Positions 26,852 to 35,356 of a stretch of 64,000 nt of DNA are shown here, piece by piece; position 1 is the stretch's first letter; each line of letters opens with the position of its first letter. The translations under genes were made by a program, and so were the position numbers. Where the stretch lies: the NCBI RefSeq assembly GCF_014857905.1, contig NZ_JACYXE010000002.1, positions 310,001 to 374,000 of the forward strand, in the 5' to 3' direction. The notes beneath the pieces were generated by a model, which worked only from the letters and a program-made list of their open reading frames with translations, made no database searches and was not told the origin of the DNA. Origin of the DNA: Agilicoccus flavus (GTDB taxonomy: Bacteria; Actinomycetota; Actinomycetes; Actinomycetales; Dermatophilaceae).

Positions 26852-27796
26852 GTGCCGCGTGAGATCCGGCACATGCCGCCGCTGTCCGCGACGGGCGCGC
26901 GGGTCCGGGTGCACACACCGGAGGGGGCCGACATCCCCCCGTACCGTCGCGCGGTCGAGGCGTCGCGGGAACGGCTCGCCCCCTGGAACCCCGTCAACCC
27001 GGGCGACCTCGCCTACCACCTGAGCATGCAGTCGAGCGTGCACCGCACGTTCCTCATCCGGGCGTCGGAGCCCGAGGGCGATCACGACGTCGTCGGCAAG
27101 GTCAACGTGACGAACATCGTGCGTCGGCGTCAGCTCGGCGGCTGGATCGGCTACGACAGCTACGACCCGTACGCGGGCCGGGGGCTCTTCGCGGAGGGGC
27201 TACGGCTCGTCGTCGACCTCGCCTTCACCGGCGAGCCGCGCGGCCTCGGGCTGCACCGTCTCGACGCCGGCGTCCAGCCCGGCAACGTCCGCTCGGCGGG
27301 GATGCTGCGCAGCATCGGGTTCCGGCGCCGCGGCAGCGAACCGGCCTACCTGTGGCTGGCGGACGGACAGGGGCGCGAGGCGTGGCGGGACCACGTCCAC
27401 TACGGCCTCACGGCCGAGCAGTGGCCCGCCCCCGCGTGGGCCGCGCACGTCCCGGCGCGGCCGGTGATCGTCCTGCTCGCCGACCGGGCGGTCGTCGAGG
27501 ACCCGCCCGCCTACACGGTCTCCCGGACCCTCGCGCTCGAGGCCGGCGTCCCCCTGCTTCGCGTCCACGGACTCGACCCGGCGGTGGGCGGCCCCCAGCT
27601 CGCCGAGCGCCTCGCCGACGCCGTGACCGGCGCCGTCGTCCTCACGGACCTGCCGGGTGAGGTCGTCGTGGCGGCCCTGACCGCCGCCGACGCCGCCCAG
27701 GGGGCGATCGTCACCGCCCTCGACTCGATCGGGGGCGCCGCCGACGTCGTCCGCCTGGCCCTCGACGCCCGCGCCGCGGCGGGCATCGACGCCTGA
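26852..27796 (+). CDS. GNAT-family N-acetyltransferase with C-terminal extension
   Basis: The first 190 residues are a RimJ/RimL-type acetyltransferase, with RVRVHTPEGADIPPYRRAVE, YDPYAGRGLFAEGLRL (acetyl-CoA loop, about 108-123), LGLHRLDAGVQPGNVRSAGM and LRSIGFRRRG. Proteins of this group acetylate N-termini of ribosomal proteins or small amines; the substrate here is unknown. Residues about 205-314 form an extra alpha/beta segment (RPVIVLLADRAVVEDPPAYTV onward) not usual for RimJ, which I cannot identify. The GTG at 26852 is used. It is divergent from narK and convergent with the tauE-like gene, sharing a terminator. Confidence 0.8.
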   Translation: MPREIRHMPPLSATGARVRVHTPEGADIPPYRRAVEASRERLAPWNPVNPGDLAYHLSMQSSVHRTFLIRASEPEGDHDVVGKVNVTNIVRRRQLGGWIGYDSYDPYAGRGLFAEGLRLVVDLAFTGEPRGLGLHRLDAGVQPGNVRSAGMLRSIGFRRRGSEPAYLWLADGQGREAWRDHVHYGLTAEQWPAPAWAAHVPARPVIVLLADRAVVEDPPAYTVSRTLALEAGVPLLRVHGLDPAVGGPQLAERLADAVTGAVVLTDLPGEVVVAALTAADAAQGAIVTALDSIGGAADVVRLALDARAAAGIDA

Positions 27797-27827
27797 GCCG
27801 CGCGCCCGGCCGAACGCGTGGACGACG

Positions 27828-27860
27828 GAAAGCCCGCCCGGACGGACCAGGCGGGCTTTC
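27828..27860. terminator. Bidirectional intrinsic terminator
   Basis: GAAAGCCCGCC (27828-27838) and GGCGGGCTTTC (27850-27860) form a perfect 11-bp stem with an 11-base loop. A/T-rich stem ends provide T-rich runs on both strands. It separates the convergent acetyltransferase and TauE/SafE genes. Confidence 0.85.
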
Positions 27861-27921
27861 TGTCGGGTTTCGGCGGGTTCTGGCGGATCCGGGTGGGTTC
27901 GCTCGCGGCGTGCGCGGGTGC

Positions 27922-28833
27922 TCAGGCGTCGGAGCCGGCCGCGACGCGCTCGCGCCGCGCCTCCTCGCGGCGCTCGACGCGGTGCTCCTTGACCGACCAC
28001 GTCACCGCGGCGATCCACACGAGGACGATGACGGCGTAGACGGCGGTGGCGACGAGGGCCGGGGTCTCGAGCAGGTCGGCGCCGAGCAGGGTGCGGGTGT
28101 TCGTCAACACGATCATCCCGCCGACGAGCGAGCCGAGCAGGCGCGGCGGCACGGTGCGTACGAGGTAGGCGGCGATGGGCGCCGCGACGAGGCCGCCGGC
28201 GAGCAGGGCCAGGACCCAGCGCAGGTCGATGCCGGCCGAGCCGAGACCGATGAGGAAGCCCGCGCTCGCGGCCACGCTGACGAGGAACTCGCTCGTGTCG
28301 ATCGAGCCGATGACCTTGCGCGGCTCCATCCGGCCGCTCGCGAGGAGCGCCGGGGTGCCGACGGGCCCCCACCCGCCGCCACCGGTCGCGTCGACGAAGC
28401 CCGCGAACAGGCCGAGACCCGCGAGGAACGGGCGGCCGTGCGTCGTGCCGAGCCGGTCCCGGCGCAGCCCGACGAGCGTGAACCGCGTCAGGACGTAGAG
28501 CCCGAGCGCGAGCAGGACCACGGCCATGAGCGGCTTGGCGATCGAGGTGTCGAGGTTGGAGAGGACGGTGGCGCCGAGGAACGCGCCGACGGCACCCGGC
28601 AGCGCGATGCGTCGGACGACGGACCAGTCGACGTTGCCGAACCGCCAGTGGGCGACGCCGCTCGCCAGGGTGGTGCCGATCTCGGCGACGTGCACGGTCG
28701 CGCTGGCCGCCGCCGGGTTCGTGCCGATCGCGAGGAGGAGGGTGGACGACGTCACGCCGTAGGCCATGCCGAGGCTGCCGTCGACGAGCTGGGCACCGAG
28801 GCCGACGAGGGCCAGGAGGACGAGTTGGCGCAT
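27922..28833 (-). CDS. Sulfite exporter TauE/SafE family membrane protein
   Basis: Predicted exporter of sulfite, sulfonates or a related anion, 303 residues with about eight membrane helices. Family motifs are VGLGAQLVDGSLGMAYGVTS in the first repeat (about 10-29) and FAGFVDATGGGGWGPVGTPA in the second (about 142-161). These are the two inverted-repeat signatures of TauE/SafE. The tail is charged (KEHRVERREEARRERV). The ATG at 28833 begins MRQLVLLALVGLG. It is monocistronic, opposite the rpsP operon, and ends at a shared terminator. The actual substrate cannot be read from the sequence. Confidence 0.88.
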   Translation of the reverse strand: MRQLVLLALVGLGAQLVDGSLGMAYGVTSSTLLLAIGTNPAAASATVHVAEIGTTLASGVAHWRFGNVDWSVVRRIALPGAVGAFLGATVLSNLDTSIAKPLMAVVLLALGLYVLTRFTLVGLRRDRLGTTHGRPFLAGLGLFAGFVDATGGGGWGPVGTPALLASGRMEPRKVIGSIDTSEFLVSVAASAGFLIGLGSAGIDLRWVLALLAGGLVAAPIAAYLVRTVPPRLLGSLVGGMIVLTNTRTLLGADLLETPALVATAVYAVIVLVWIAAVTWSVKEHRVERREEARRERVAAGSDA

Positions 28834-29262
28834 GGGGGTCTCTTCCGGGTGGCGGAGGCAGCGGGCTGCCGGGGCTCGGGGAACGCGGCCCGGTCGGCAC
28901 GGGGGGACGTACCGTGGGCGATGCCGCGGGCCGCGAGAGGACTCGCGAACGCAGCGGGCGGCGGCCACCTCGGCGTGACCACCCCCAGGTATAACACCAC
29001 CTTTGCCTCGCCATAATCCCGCGTTCGGTAGATGGACGCGCATCCGGGTCCGTCTCCGACGGGGTGGGCCCGGCGGCGAGCGACGATCCCGCAGCAGTTC
29101 GGGGGCGCGGTCCGCGTCTGGCACAATGGACGGCTGTACCCGTGTGCGCCGCCCGTCTGCGGTCGCGCATGCCTACACCCCGGACGACGGTTCCCCGGCA
29201 GCGCCCGACCTGGGCACGGTCTCGCCGCCGTCCACCGACACAGGAACGGAGACACCACACTC
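28834..29262. other. 429-base divergent intergenic region, tauE-like gene to rpsP
   Basis: No protein-coding gene is supported. It holds a TTATAC -10-like box for the tauE-like gene (minus strand, 28989-28994) in an AT-enriched patch at 28987-29021, the rpsP promoter candidate (29098-29127), and about 130 bases of rpsP leader. I found no recognised riboswitch. Confidence 0.5.
29098..29127 (+). promoter_or_regulatory. Putative rpsP operon promoter
   Basis: TTCGGG (29098-29103) and CACAAT (29122-29127) are spaced by 18 bases, in the context CTGGCACAAT. The same layout (TTCGnn, 18 bases, a hexamer ending in T) occurs before rplS and pyrH. The 5-prime leader to the GTG would be about 130 bases. 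Confidence 0.45.
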
Positions 29263-29790
29263 GTGGCCGTCAAGATTCGCCTCAAGCGCATGGGCAAGAT
29301 CCGCGCCCCCTTTTACCGCGTCGTCGTCATGGACTCGCGCGCCAAGCGCGACGGACGCGCGATCGAGGAGATCGGGCTCTACCACCCGACCCGCGAGCCC
29401 AGCGTCATCGACATCGACTCCGAGCGGGCCCAGTACTGGCTCGGTGTCGGCGCCCAGCCGACCGAGCAGGTCCACGCGCTCCTCAAGATCACCGGCGACT
29501 GGCAGAAGTTCAAGGGCCTCCCGGGCGCCGAGGGCACCCTCAAGGTCGCGGAGCCGCGCCCCGACAAGAAGTCCCTGTACGAGGCCGCCCTCGCCGCCGC
29601 CGGCTCCGCCGACGACGAGCACGCCAAGAACAGCGCCACCACCGCCCGCAAGAAGGCCGCCAAGGCCGAGGACCCGGCCCCGGTCGAGGCGCCCGTCGAG
29701 ACCCCCGAGGTCGGTGACGCCGCCGAGAACGCCGAGGCGAGCGCCGACGCGCAGGAGTCCACCGAGGACGCCGCGAAGGGCGAGGGCTGA
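29263..29790 (+). CDS. rpsP: 30S ribosomal protein S16
   Basis: Small-subunit ribosomal protein. The first 85-100 residues are canonical S16 ([57 protein letters not shown]). The remainder of the 175 residues is a Lys/Ala segment and then an acidic Glu/Ala/Asp-rich tail, making it about twice the E. coli length. Such extensions are common in actinobacterial S16. The GTG at 29263 gives VAVKIRLKR. It is the first gene of rpsP-khpA-rimM-trmD. Confidence 0.98.
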   Translation: MAVKIRLKRMGKIRAPFYRVVVMDSRAKRDGRAIEEIGLYHPTREPSVIDIDSERAQYWLGVGAQPTEQVHALLKITGDWQKFKGLPGAEGTLKVAEPRPDKKSLYEAALAAAGSADDEHAKNSATTARKKAAKAEDPAPVEAPVETPEVGDAAENAEASADAQESTEDAAKGEG

Positions 29791-29792
29791 TC

Positions 29793-30029
29793 GTGCTGGA
29801 GGAGGCGCTCGAGCACCTCGTCAAGGGCATCGTCGACCACGACGAGGACGTCGTCGTCCGGCACAAGGAGCTCCGCCGCGGTGAGGTGCTCGAGGTGCGC
29901 GTGCACCCCGACGACCTCGGCCGCGTCATCGGGCGCTCCGGCCGCACGGCGGGCGCCCTGCGCACGGTCATGAGCGCCCTCGCCGGGGGGCGTCAGGTCC
30001 GCGTCGACATCGTCGACGTCGACCGCTGA
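29793..30029 (+). CDS. khpA: KH-domain RNA-binding protein (KhpA type)
   Basis: Small RNA-binding protein of 78 residues with a single KH fold. The motif RVIGRSGRTAGALRTVMSAL (about 43-62) is the GxxG RNA-contact loop, with VRVDIVDVDR ending the protein. KhpA homologues bind many RNAs and act with KhpB/Jag in Gram-positive bacteria. The GTG at 29793 lies 3 bases after the rpsP stop. The position between rpsP and rimM is conserved across bacteria. Confidence 0.93.
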   Translation: MLEEALEHLVKGIVDHDEDVVVRHKELRRGEVLEVRVHPDDLGRVIGRSGRTAGALRTVMSALAGGRQVRVDIVDVDR

Positions 30030-30050
30030 CCACCGGCAACACGCACCAGC

Positions 30051-30089
30051 GACGGGGCGGGTCGAAGCGACGCTTCGGCCCGCCCCGTC
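30051..30089 (+). terminator. Large hairpin between khpA and rimM
   Basis: GACGGGGCGGGTCGAAGCG (30051-30069) and its near-perfect complement (30071-30089) form a stem of up to about 17-18 bp with one G-U pair. It may lower transcription into rimM-trmD relative to rpsP or act as a processing site. It lies 22 bases after the khpA stop and has no U tract. Confidence 0.6.
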
Positions 30090-30131
30090 GTCGTCCGTCC
30101 ACCTCGCCCCCCAGCTCATCGGAGGACAGCC

Positions 30132-30647
30132 ATGAGGACCCGCGTCGCACGCATCGGCAAGCCCCACGGCCTGCGCGGTGAGGTCACCGCCCAGGTCTTC
30201 ACCGACGTCCCGGCCGAGCGGTTCGTGGCCGGCGCGACGTTCGAGGCGGAGGGCGGACCGCGCGCCGCCCTGACGCTCGCCGGCGCCCGCCGCCAGGGGT
30301 CGGGCTGGCTGCTCGCCTTCGAGGAGGTCGCCGGTCGCGACGGCGCCGAGACCCTGCGCGGCACGGTCCTGTTCGCCGACGTCGATGCCGACGAGGAGGA
30401 CGACGGCTGGTACGAGGAGGACCTCGTCGGGCTCGGCGTGTTCGACCCGGCCGGCGAGCGGATCGGCACCGTGTCGGGCCTGCAGGTCCGGCCCGCGCAG
30501 GACCTCCTCGAGATCGCCCTGGCCACCGGGCATGTCGCGCTCGTGCCGTTCGTCGAGGCGATCGTCCCCGAGGTCGACCCCGAGGCCGGCCGCCTCGTCC
30601 TCGACGCGCCGGAGGGACTGCTCGAGCTGGGCCGGGACGAGTCCTGA
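30132..30647 (+). CDS. rimM: Ribosome maturation factor RimM
   Basis: Assists assembly of the 30S head near S19. The 171-residue protein has the N-terminal RimM barrel ([21 protein letters not shown] at the start) and a C-terminal PRC-barrel ([41 protein letters not shown]). Length is normal. The ATG at 30132 follows GGAGGACAGCC. Its TGA shares one base with the trmD ATG, so the two are coupled. Confidence 0.97.
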   Translation: MRTRVARIGKPHGLRGEVTAQVFTDVPAERFVAGATFEAEGGPRAALTLAGARRQGSGWLLAFEEVAGRDGAETLRGTVLFADVDADEEDDGWYEEDLVGLGVFDPAGERIGTVSGLQVRPAQDLLEIALATGHVALVPFVEAIVPEVDPEAGRLVLDAPEGLLELGRDES

Positions 30648-31855
30648 TGCGCCTGGACGTCCTGACGATCTTCCCCGAGTACCTCGCCCCGCTGGACCTC
30701 TCGCTCATCGGCAAGGCCCGCCGTGACGGCGTCCTCGACGTGCGCGTCATCGACCTGCGCACCTTCACCCACGACCGGCACCGCACCGTCGACGACACCC
30801 CCTACGGCGGCGGCGCCGGGATGGTCATGACGCCCGAGCCGTGGGCGGAGGCGTTCGACGCCGTTCTCGCCCCGCCCCCCGGGCCGGGGCGTGCGTCCGT
30901 CGACGCCGGACCCTCGGGCCCGCTGCTCGTCGTGCCCGGCCCGGGCGGAACCCCCTTCACGCAGGCCACGGCTCGCCGGCTCGCCGAGGAGGACCACGTG
31001 GTCTTCGCGTGCGGGCGGTACGAGGGGATCGACGAGCGGGTCTACGACCATGCGCGCGAGGCGTTCTGCGGCCGGGTGGAGGTCATCTCGCTCGGCGACT
31101 ACGTGCTCAACGGCGGCGAGGTCGCCGCGCTCGCGATGATCGAGGCGATCGCGCGGCTCGTGCCGGGCGTGGTCGGCAACGCCGCCTCTCTCGTCGAGGA
31201 GTCCCACGAGGACGGCCTGCTCGAGTACCCCGTCTACACGAAGCCGGCGAGCTGGCGCGGGCGCGACGTCCCCGCCGTCCTCCTCTCCGGCGACCACGCC
31301 CGCATCGCCGCGTGGCGCCACGAGCAGCGGCTCGAGCGGACCGCGGCCCGCCGCCCCGACCTCCTCGCCGCCTCCGAGGTGGGCGAGGTCACGGTCCGCG
31401 CGGCCACGCCGGCCGACGCCGCCGAACTGCACGTGCTGACGCGCTGCTGCTGGGTGGAGGAGGCGCGGGCGAACGGCTCCCTCGACATCCCGCCGCTCGT
31501 GGAGTCCCTCGAGGAGCTGCGCACCTGCATGCACGACCGGCGCACGTGGGTGGGGGTCGCCGACGGGCGCATCGTCGCCTCGGTGCGCGCCCGCGAGGTG
31601 GGCCGGGACGACGGCGGGACCGACTGGGAGATCGGCCGGCTCATGGTCGCCCCCGACCGGCGCGGCACGGGTCTCGGCCGCGGGCTGCTCGCGTTCGCCG
31701 AGGCCGCCGCACCGGCCGGCGCCGACGCGTTCCGCCTCGTCACGGGCGCCGGCAGCGCCCGCAACCAGCGCCTCTACCGCAAGGCGGGCTACCGCGTCGT
31801 GTCCACGGCGGGTGGGCCCGAGGGGATGGTGACGCTGCGTAAGCCGCGGCGGTGA
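30647..31855 (+). CDS. trmD: tRNA (guanine-N1)-methyltransferase fused to a GNAT domain
   Basis: TrmD methylates G37 of tRNAs to prevent frameshifting. Residues 1-243 are complete Trm[22 protein letters not shown], the knot region [11 protein letters not shown] and [12 protein letters not shown] with VVGNAASL, and the C-terminal [19 protein letters not shown]. Residues about 247-402 add a GNAT acetyltransferase ([39 protein letters not shown] with the acetyl-CoA loop, [13 protein letters not shown]). No stop or start separates them. TrmD alone is about 240-270 residues, so this is a true fusion. The GNAT substrate is unknown; a tRNA or ribosome-linked amine is a guess. ATG 30647 overlaps the rimM stop. 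Confidence 0.95.
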   Translation: MRLDVLTIFPEYLAPLDLSLIGKARRDGVLDVRVIDLRTFTHDRHRTVDDTPYGGGAGMVMTPEPWAEAFDAVLAPPPGPGRASVDAGPSGPLLVVPGPGGTPFTQATARRLAEEDHVVFACGRYEGIDERVYDHAREAFCGRVEVISLGDYVLNGGEVAALAMIEAIARLVPGVVGNAASLVEESHEDGLLEYPVYTKPASWRGRDVPAVLLSGDHARIAAWRHEQRLERTAARRPDLLAASEVGEVTVRAATPADAAELHVLTRCCWVEEARANGSLDIPPLVESLEELRTCMHDRRTWVGVADGRIVASVRAREVGRDDGGTDWEIGRLMVAPDRRGTGLGRGLLAFAEAAAPAGADAFRLVTGAGSARNQRLYRKAGYRVVSTAGGPEGMVTLRKPRR

Positions 31856-32167
31856 TGAGCGGCGAACGGAGGCGAGCGTGCGAGCCGTCGTGAGCGCGAC
31901 AGAAGGCTCGAGCGGACGAACAGAGGCCCCGTTCGCCGGGGCCGGGCGACGACGTCGATTTCGTCGCCGGCCGGGGGCTCTGGCAGACTGAGTCGTCACG
32001 CCCGGGACGTCTCGGCCCCTTCCACAGGGGGAGTGCAGGCCCCGCCTCCGGCGGTGGTCGCATGCGGCCTCCGGTGACGTGACACCCGTGAAGACGCGGC
32101 GGCACGCGAGCGCCGCCACGACCCTTGCGTGGGCGACCTGTGGCTCCCACCGGAAAGTGACATCGTC
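31856..32167. other. 312-base region before rplS: weak terminator, promoter, leader
   Basis: No gene is supported. A short hairpin GGCCCC/GGGGCC (31925-31930 with 31938-31943) could end the trmD transcript. A promoter candidate follows (31960-31989). The leader to rplS contains a GGCGGC/GCCGCC hairpin (32098-32117) and other GC-rich inverted repeats. It may take part in L19 autoregulation, but I recognise no known motif. Confidence 0.4.
31960..31989 (+). promoter_or_regulatory. Putative rplS promoter
   Basis: TTCGTC (31960-31965), an 18-base spacer and CAGACT (31984-31989) in the context CTGGCAGACT closely resemble the rpsP promoter candidate at 29098-29127. Confidence 0.45.
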
Positions 32168-32509
32168 ATGCACAAGCTCGATGCGGTCGACGCCGCGAGC
32201 CTCCGCTCCGACATCCCCGACTTCCGCGCCGGCGACACCGTCAAGGTGCACGTGAAGGTCATCGAGGGCACGCGCTCGCGTGTCCAGGTGTTCCAGGGCG
32301 TCGTCATCCGCCGCCACGGCCGCGGCATCGGCGAGACCTACACGGTCCGCAAGGTCAGCTTCGGCGTCGGCGTCGAGCGCACGTTCCCCGTGCACACCCC
32401 GGTCGTCGAGAAGATCGAGGTCGTCACGCGCGGTGACGTGCGACGCGCCAAGCTGTACTACCTGCGCAACCTGCGCGGCAAGGCCGCGAAGATCCGCGAG
32501 AAGCGCTGA
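32168..32509 (+). CDS. rplS: 50S ribosomal protein L19
   Basis: Large-subunit protein at the 30S-50S interface, 113 residues and of normal length. Family blocks are [40 protein letters not shown] and the C-terminal [20 protein letters not shown]. The ATG at 32168 ([12 protein letters not shown]) is the usual L19 start; an in-frame GTG at 32129 would add 13 atypical residues. Confidence 0.98.
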   Translation: MHKLDAVDAASLRSDIPDFRAGDTVKVHVKVIEGTRSRVQVFQGVVIRRHGRGIGETYTVRKVSFGVGVERTFPVHTPVVEKIEVVTRGDVRRAKLYYLRNLRGKAAKIREKR

Positions 32510-32711
32510 CGTCCCTGCGCCGCCTCGGACGCCGTCGTCGACCCCGGTCGGCGGCGGCGTCCGTCGTCCGCGGGCGGCGGCCCAGGGGTGCGCGCCGGGT
32601 CCGTCGGGGTGCTTGCAGGGCCTCTCCGGGGCGAGGGAGTACCGTGCAGGCTGGCGCCGCGCACGCGTGGCACGTGATCGAGAACGGCACGGGGACGGGA
32701 CGACACACACG

Positions 32712-33581
32712 ATGACTGAGCGCGACGAGCACGCGGACGCGTCCGCACCGGGCGCCGGGTCGGGGGCGGGCACCGGGCCCGAACACCCCGGCGAGGGCCG
32801 CGGGCGGGCCGGGGGCGCGAGCCGCTCGACCGCAGCGCCCGCGCCGTCCCTGCTCCGGTCGCTGCTCGTCTTCGTCCGCGAGGTCGTCATCGTCGTCGTC
32901 CTCGCCGTCGTCCTCTCCCTCGTCGCGAAGACGTGGCTCGTGCAGTCGTTCTGGATCCCGTCCGGGTCGATGAACAACACCCTCGTCAAGGACGACCGCG
33001 TCATGGTCAGCCTGCTCACGCCCGGGCCGTTCGACCTCGCCCGCGGCGACGTCGTCGTCTTCAAGGACCCGGGGGGCTGGGTGACCGGCCAGGTCCCGGT
33101 CCAGGAGCAGGGAGAGGTGACCTCCGCGATCGGTGACGCCCTCTCGTGGGTCGGGCTGCTGCCCAACGACGAGGGCAACCACCTCATCAAGCGGGTCATC
33201 GGTCTGCCCGGCGACCACGTCCGCTGCTGCACCGCCGACGGGAAGCTGCTCGTCAACGACGCGCCCGTCGACGAGCCGTACGTCCACCCCGGCGACCGAC
33301 CCAGCGAGACCGCCTTCGACGTCACCGTGCCCGCCGGCAAGGTCTGGGTCATGGGCGACCACCGCTCCGACTCCAGCGACTCGCGCTTCCACGACGTTCC
33401 CTCGGACGACGGCACGAACGGTTCCGTCGCGATCGACGACGTCGTCGGGCGCGCCTTCGCGGTCGTGTGGCCCCTGAACAACCTCGCCTGGCTGGGTACG
33501 CCGGAGCAGACGTTCGCCGACGTCCCGGCGCCGGGCGTCACCTCCCCGGCCCGCACGCCGGCCACGACGGGGTCGCCGTGA
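32712..33581 (+). CDS. lepB: Signal peptidase I
   Basis: Membrane-bound serine protease that removes signal peptides on the outer face. The 289-residue protein has a 45-residue hydrophilic N-terminus and one membrane helix ([20 protein letters not shown], about 57-76). The nucleophile is in [10 protein letters not shown] (Ser86) and the general base in [10 protein letters not shown] (Lys160). [12 protein letters not shown] and [10 protein letters not shown] complete the S26 signatures. The ATG at 32712 is followed 3 bases before its end by the GTG of rnhB (GTGA overlap). Confidence 0.96.
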   Translation: MTERDEHADASAPGAGSGAGTGPEHPGEGRGRAGGASRSTAAPAPSLLRSLLVFVREVVIVVVLAVVLSLVAKTWLVQSFWIPSGSMNNTLVKDDRVMVSLLTPGPFDLARGDVVVFKDPGGWVTGQVPVQEQGEVTSAIGDALSWVGLLPNDEGNHLIKRVIGLPGDHVRCCTADGKLLVNDAPVDEPYVHPGDRPSETAFDVTVPAGKVWVMGDHRSDSSDSRFHDVPSDDGTNGSVAIDDVVGRAFAVVWPLNNLAWLGTPEQTFADVPAPGVTSPARTPATTGSP

Positions 33582-34444
33582 GCCCCCGCGCCGGTGCCCG
33601 CACCGCGCCGCGCCGCACGCAGCCCCGCAGCACGAAGCCGTCGCTGCGCCTCGAGCGGTCCCTGCACCGCGAGGGCTTCCGCCTCGTCGCGGGGATGGAC
33701 GAGGTCGGCCGCGGGGCGCTCGCCGGCCCGGTGAGCGTCGGCGTCGTCGTCGTCGACGAGTCGTGCCCCTCGGCGCCGGTCGGCCTGCGCGACTCCAAGC
33801 TCGTTCCCCCGCCGCGCCGCCGGGCCCTCGTCGCCCCGGTGCGCCGGTGGGCCATCGCGTGGGGCGTCGGGCACGCGGGCGCCGACGAGATCGACGCGCA
33901 CGGCATCATGGCGTGTCTGCGGCTGGCCGGTCTGCGCGCCCTCGCCGCGGCGGGGGTGCGCCCCGACCTCGTCGTCCTCGACGGCAACCACGACTGGCTC
34001 ACCGATCCCCGACGCGAGGGCCTGCTCGGTCTCGTCGACGCCGACACCGAGCCCGAGGTCCCGGTGCGGACCGTGATCAAGGGCGACATGCGGTGTTCGT
34101 CCGTCGCCGGGGCGAGCGTCCTCGCCAAGGTGGAGCGCGACGACCTCATGGTGGCCCTCCACGAGCGTCACCCTGCCTACGGCTGGAACGTCAACAAGGG
34201 GTACGCGGCTCCGGACCACCGGGAGGCGCTCCTCGCGCGTGGGGCCTGCGAGCTCCACCGGCGGTCCTGGAACCTGCTCGTCGCGCCGGAGCCCGACCCG
34301 GCCGAGGGACCCGAGGCGGCCCCGGAGGGGGCGGAGCCGGCGCGGGACGGACGCGACCGGGTGCCGACGCGGCGCACCGGCGCGCGTGTGGTGACTCCGG
34401 ACGAGCTCGGGCTCGAGCTCGCGTACGCGGGGGATGGGTCATGA
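33578..34444 (+). CDS. rnhB: Ribonuclease HII
   Basis: Removes ribonucleotides embedded in DNA and RNA of hybrids. The 288-residue protein has a basic N-terminal extension (about 35 residues), then [14 protein letters not shown] with two active-site acids (about 45-58), [14 protein letters not shown] with the third Asp, and [22 protein letters not shown] with the fourth (about 168-190). A Glu/Pro/Ala-rich tail of about 60 residues follows the core and is longer than usual. The GTG at 33578 overlaps the lepB stop. Genes rnhB, DUF2469 and yraN are a conserved actinobacterial run. Confidence 0.95.
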   Translation: MSPRAGARTAPRRTQPRSTKPSLRLERSLHREGFRLVAGMDEVGRGALAGPVSVGVVVVDESCPSAPVGLRDSKLVPPPRRRALVAPVRRWAIAWGVGHAGADEIDAHGIMACLRLAGLRALAAAGVRPDLVVLDGNHDWLTDPRREGLLGLVDADTEPEVPVRTVIKGDMRCSSVAGASVLAKVERDDLMVALHERHPAYGWNVNKGYAAPDHREALLARGACELHRRSWNLLVAPEPDPAEGPEAAPEGAEPARDGRDRVPTRRTGARVVTPDELGLELAYAGDGS

Positions 34445-34478
34445 TGGGCGGCAGGACGAGCGCGAAGGCGGAGGATCG

Positions 34479-34802
34479 ATGAGTTCGGAAGACCTCGAGA
34501 AGTACGAGACCGAGATGGAGCTCGCCCTGTATCGCGAGTACCGCGACGTCGTCGGTCTCTTCTCCCACGTCGTCGAGACCGAGCGCCGGTTCTACCTGTG
34601 CAACTCGGTCGACGTGAAGGTCCGCGGCGACGCCGGGGAGGTCTACTTCGACGTGAGCATGTCCGACGCCTGGGTGTGGGACGTCTACCGGCCGGCCCGG
34701 TTCGTCAAGAACGTGCGCGTCGTGACCTTCAAGGACGTCAACATCGAAGAGCTCGCCAAGAGCGACCTCGAGGTGCCCGAGGACGGCAAGTTCGGGCACT
34801 GA
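34479..34802 (+). CDS. DUF2469 conserved actinobacterial protein
   Basis: Acidic 107-residue protein of unknown function, conserved between rnhB and yraN in actinobacteria. It shows MSSEDLEKYETEMELALYRE at the start, FSHVVETERRFYLCNSVDV in the middle and VEVPEDGKFGH-like acidic ends. There is no signal or membrane segment, so it is cytosolic. The ATG at 34479 follows GGAGGATCG. It is 34 bases after rnhB. Confidence 0.93.
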   Translation: MSSEDLEKYETEMELALYREYRDVVGLFSHVVETERRFYLCNSVDVKVRGDAGEVYFDVSMSDAWVWDVYRPARFVKNVRVVTFKDVNIEELAKSDLEVPEDGKFGH

Positions 34803-34987
34803 GGCGCAGCCCTCCCGCGTCCGAGCGGTGACGGTTCGCCCCTCGGTGGCGCGGCTCGTCCCGCCCCGCGTCGGCCTCTCCACAGGACGTTTCGCGAGTT
34901 CCCGGCACGTCAGCGTCCTGGGGGTGACGCGCTCGCCGGACGTGCCGCGCCGTGCCCACCGTCAGGGTGGGCGCGGAGGTGATCGTC

Positions 34988-35356
34988 ATGGCGACGAACG
35001 GCAACCGCGCGCTCGGCGAGTACGGCGAGCGGATCGCGGAGAGATACCTGATCGACCAGGGGCTGCGCGTCATCGACCGCAACTGGCGCTGTCCCCAGGG
35101 GGAGATCGACATCGTCGCCCTCGAGGGGCGCTGCCTCGTCGTGTGCGAGGTGAAGACCCGGCGCACCCGGGCGTTCGGTGAGGCGGTCGAGGCGGTCGTG
35201 CCCGCCAAGCTGGCCCGGCTGCGGCGGCTCGCCGGGTGCTGGCGCGAGGCGCACCCCGAGGTCTCCGTGGACGACATGCGCATCGACGTGGTCGGGGTCC
35301 TGCGCCCCCGCTCGGGGCCCGCACGGACGACGCATCTGCGGGCGGTGGGCGCGTGA
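34988..35356 (+). CDS. yraN: UPF0102/YraN family endonuclease-like protein
   Basis: Small protein with a Holliday-junction-resolvase/restriction-endonuclease-like fold, 122 residues. It has LGEYGERIAERYLIDQGLRV at the N-terminus and the catalytic-type sequence GEIDIVALEGRCLVVCEVKTR (about residues 38-58), an E-D-ExK arrangement. Its cellular role is not settled; the constant link to comM and dprA suggests DNA processing. The ATG at 34988 is preceded by GGAGGTGA, which decides the start over a GTG 36 bases upstream. It overlaps comM. Confidence 0.92.
   Translation: MATNGNRALGEYGERIAERYLIDQGLRVIDRNWRCPQGEIDIVALEGRCLVVCEVKTRRTRAFGEAVEAVVPAKLARLRRLAGCWREAHPEVSVDDMRIDVVGVLRPRSGPARTTHLRAVGA

Noticed and set aside
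28834-29262. Possible riboswitch upstream of the TauE/SafE or rpsP gene
   Set aside because: I could not match any known riboswitch core; only promoter-like boxes are visible.
30116-34258. 1380-codon minus-strand frame opposite rimM-rnhB
   Set aside because: Low-complexity translation without motifs, fully antisense to conserved genes.
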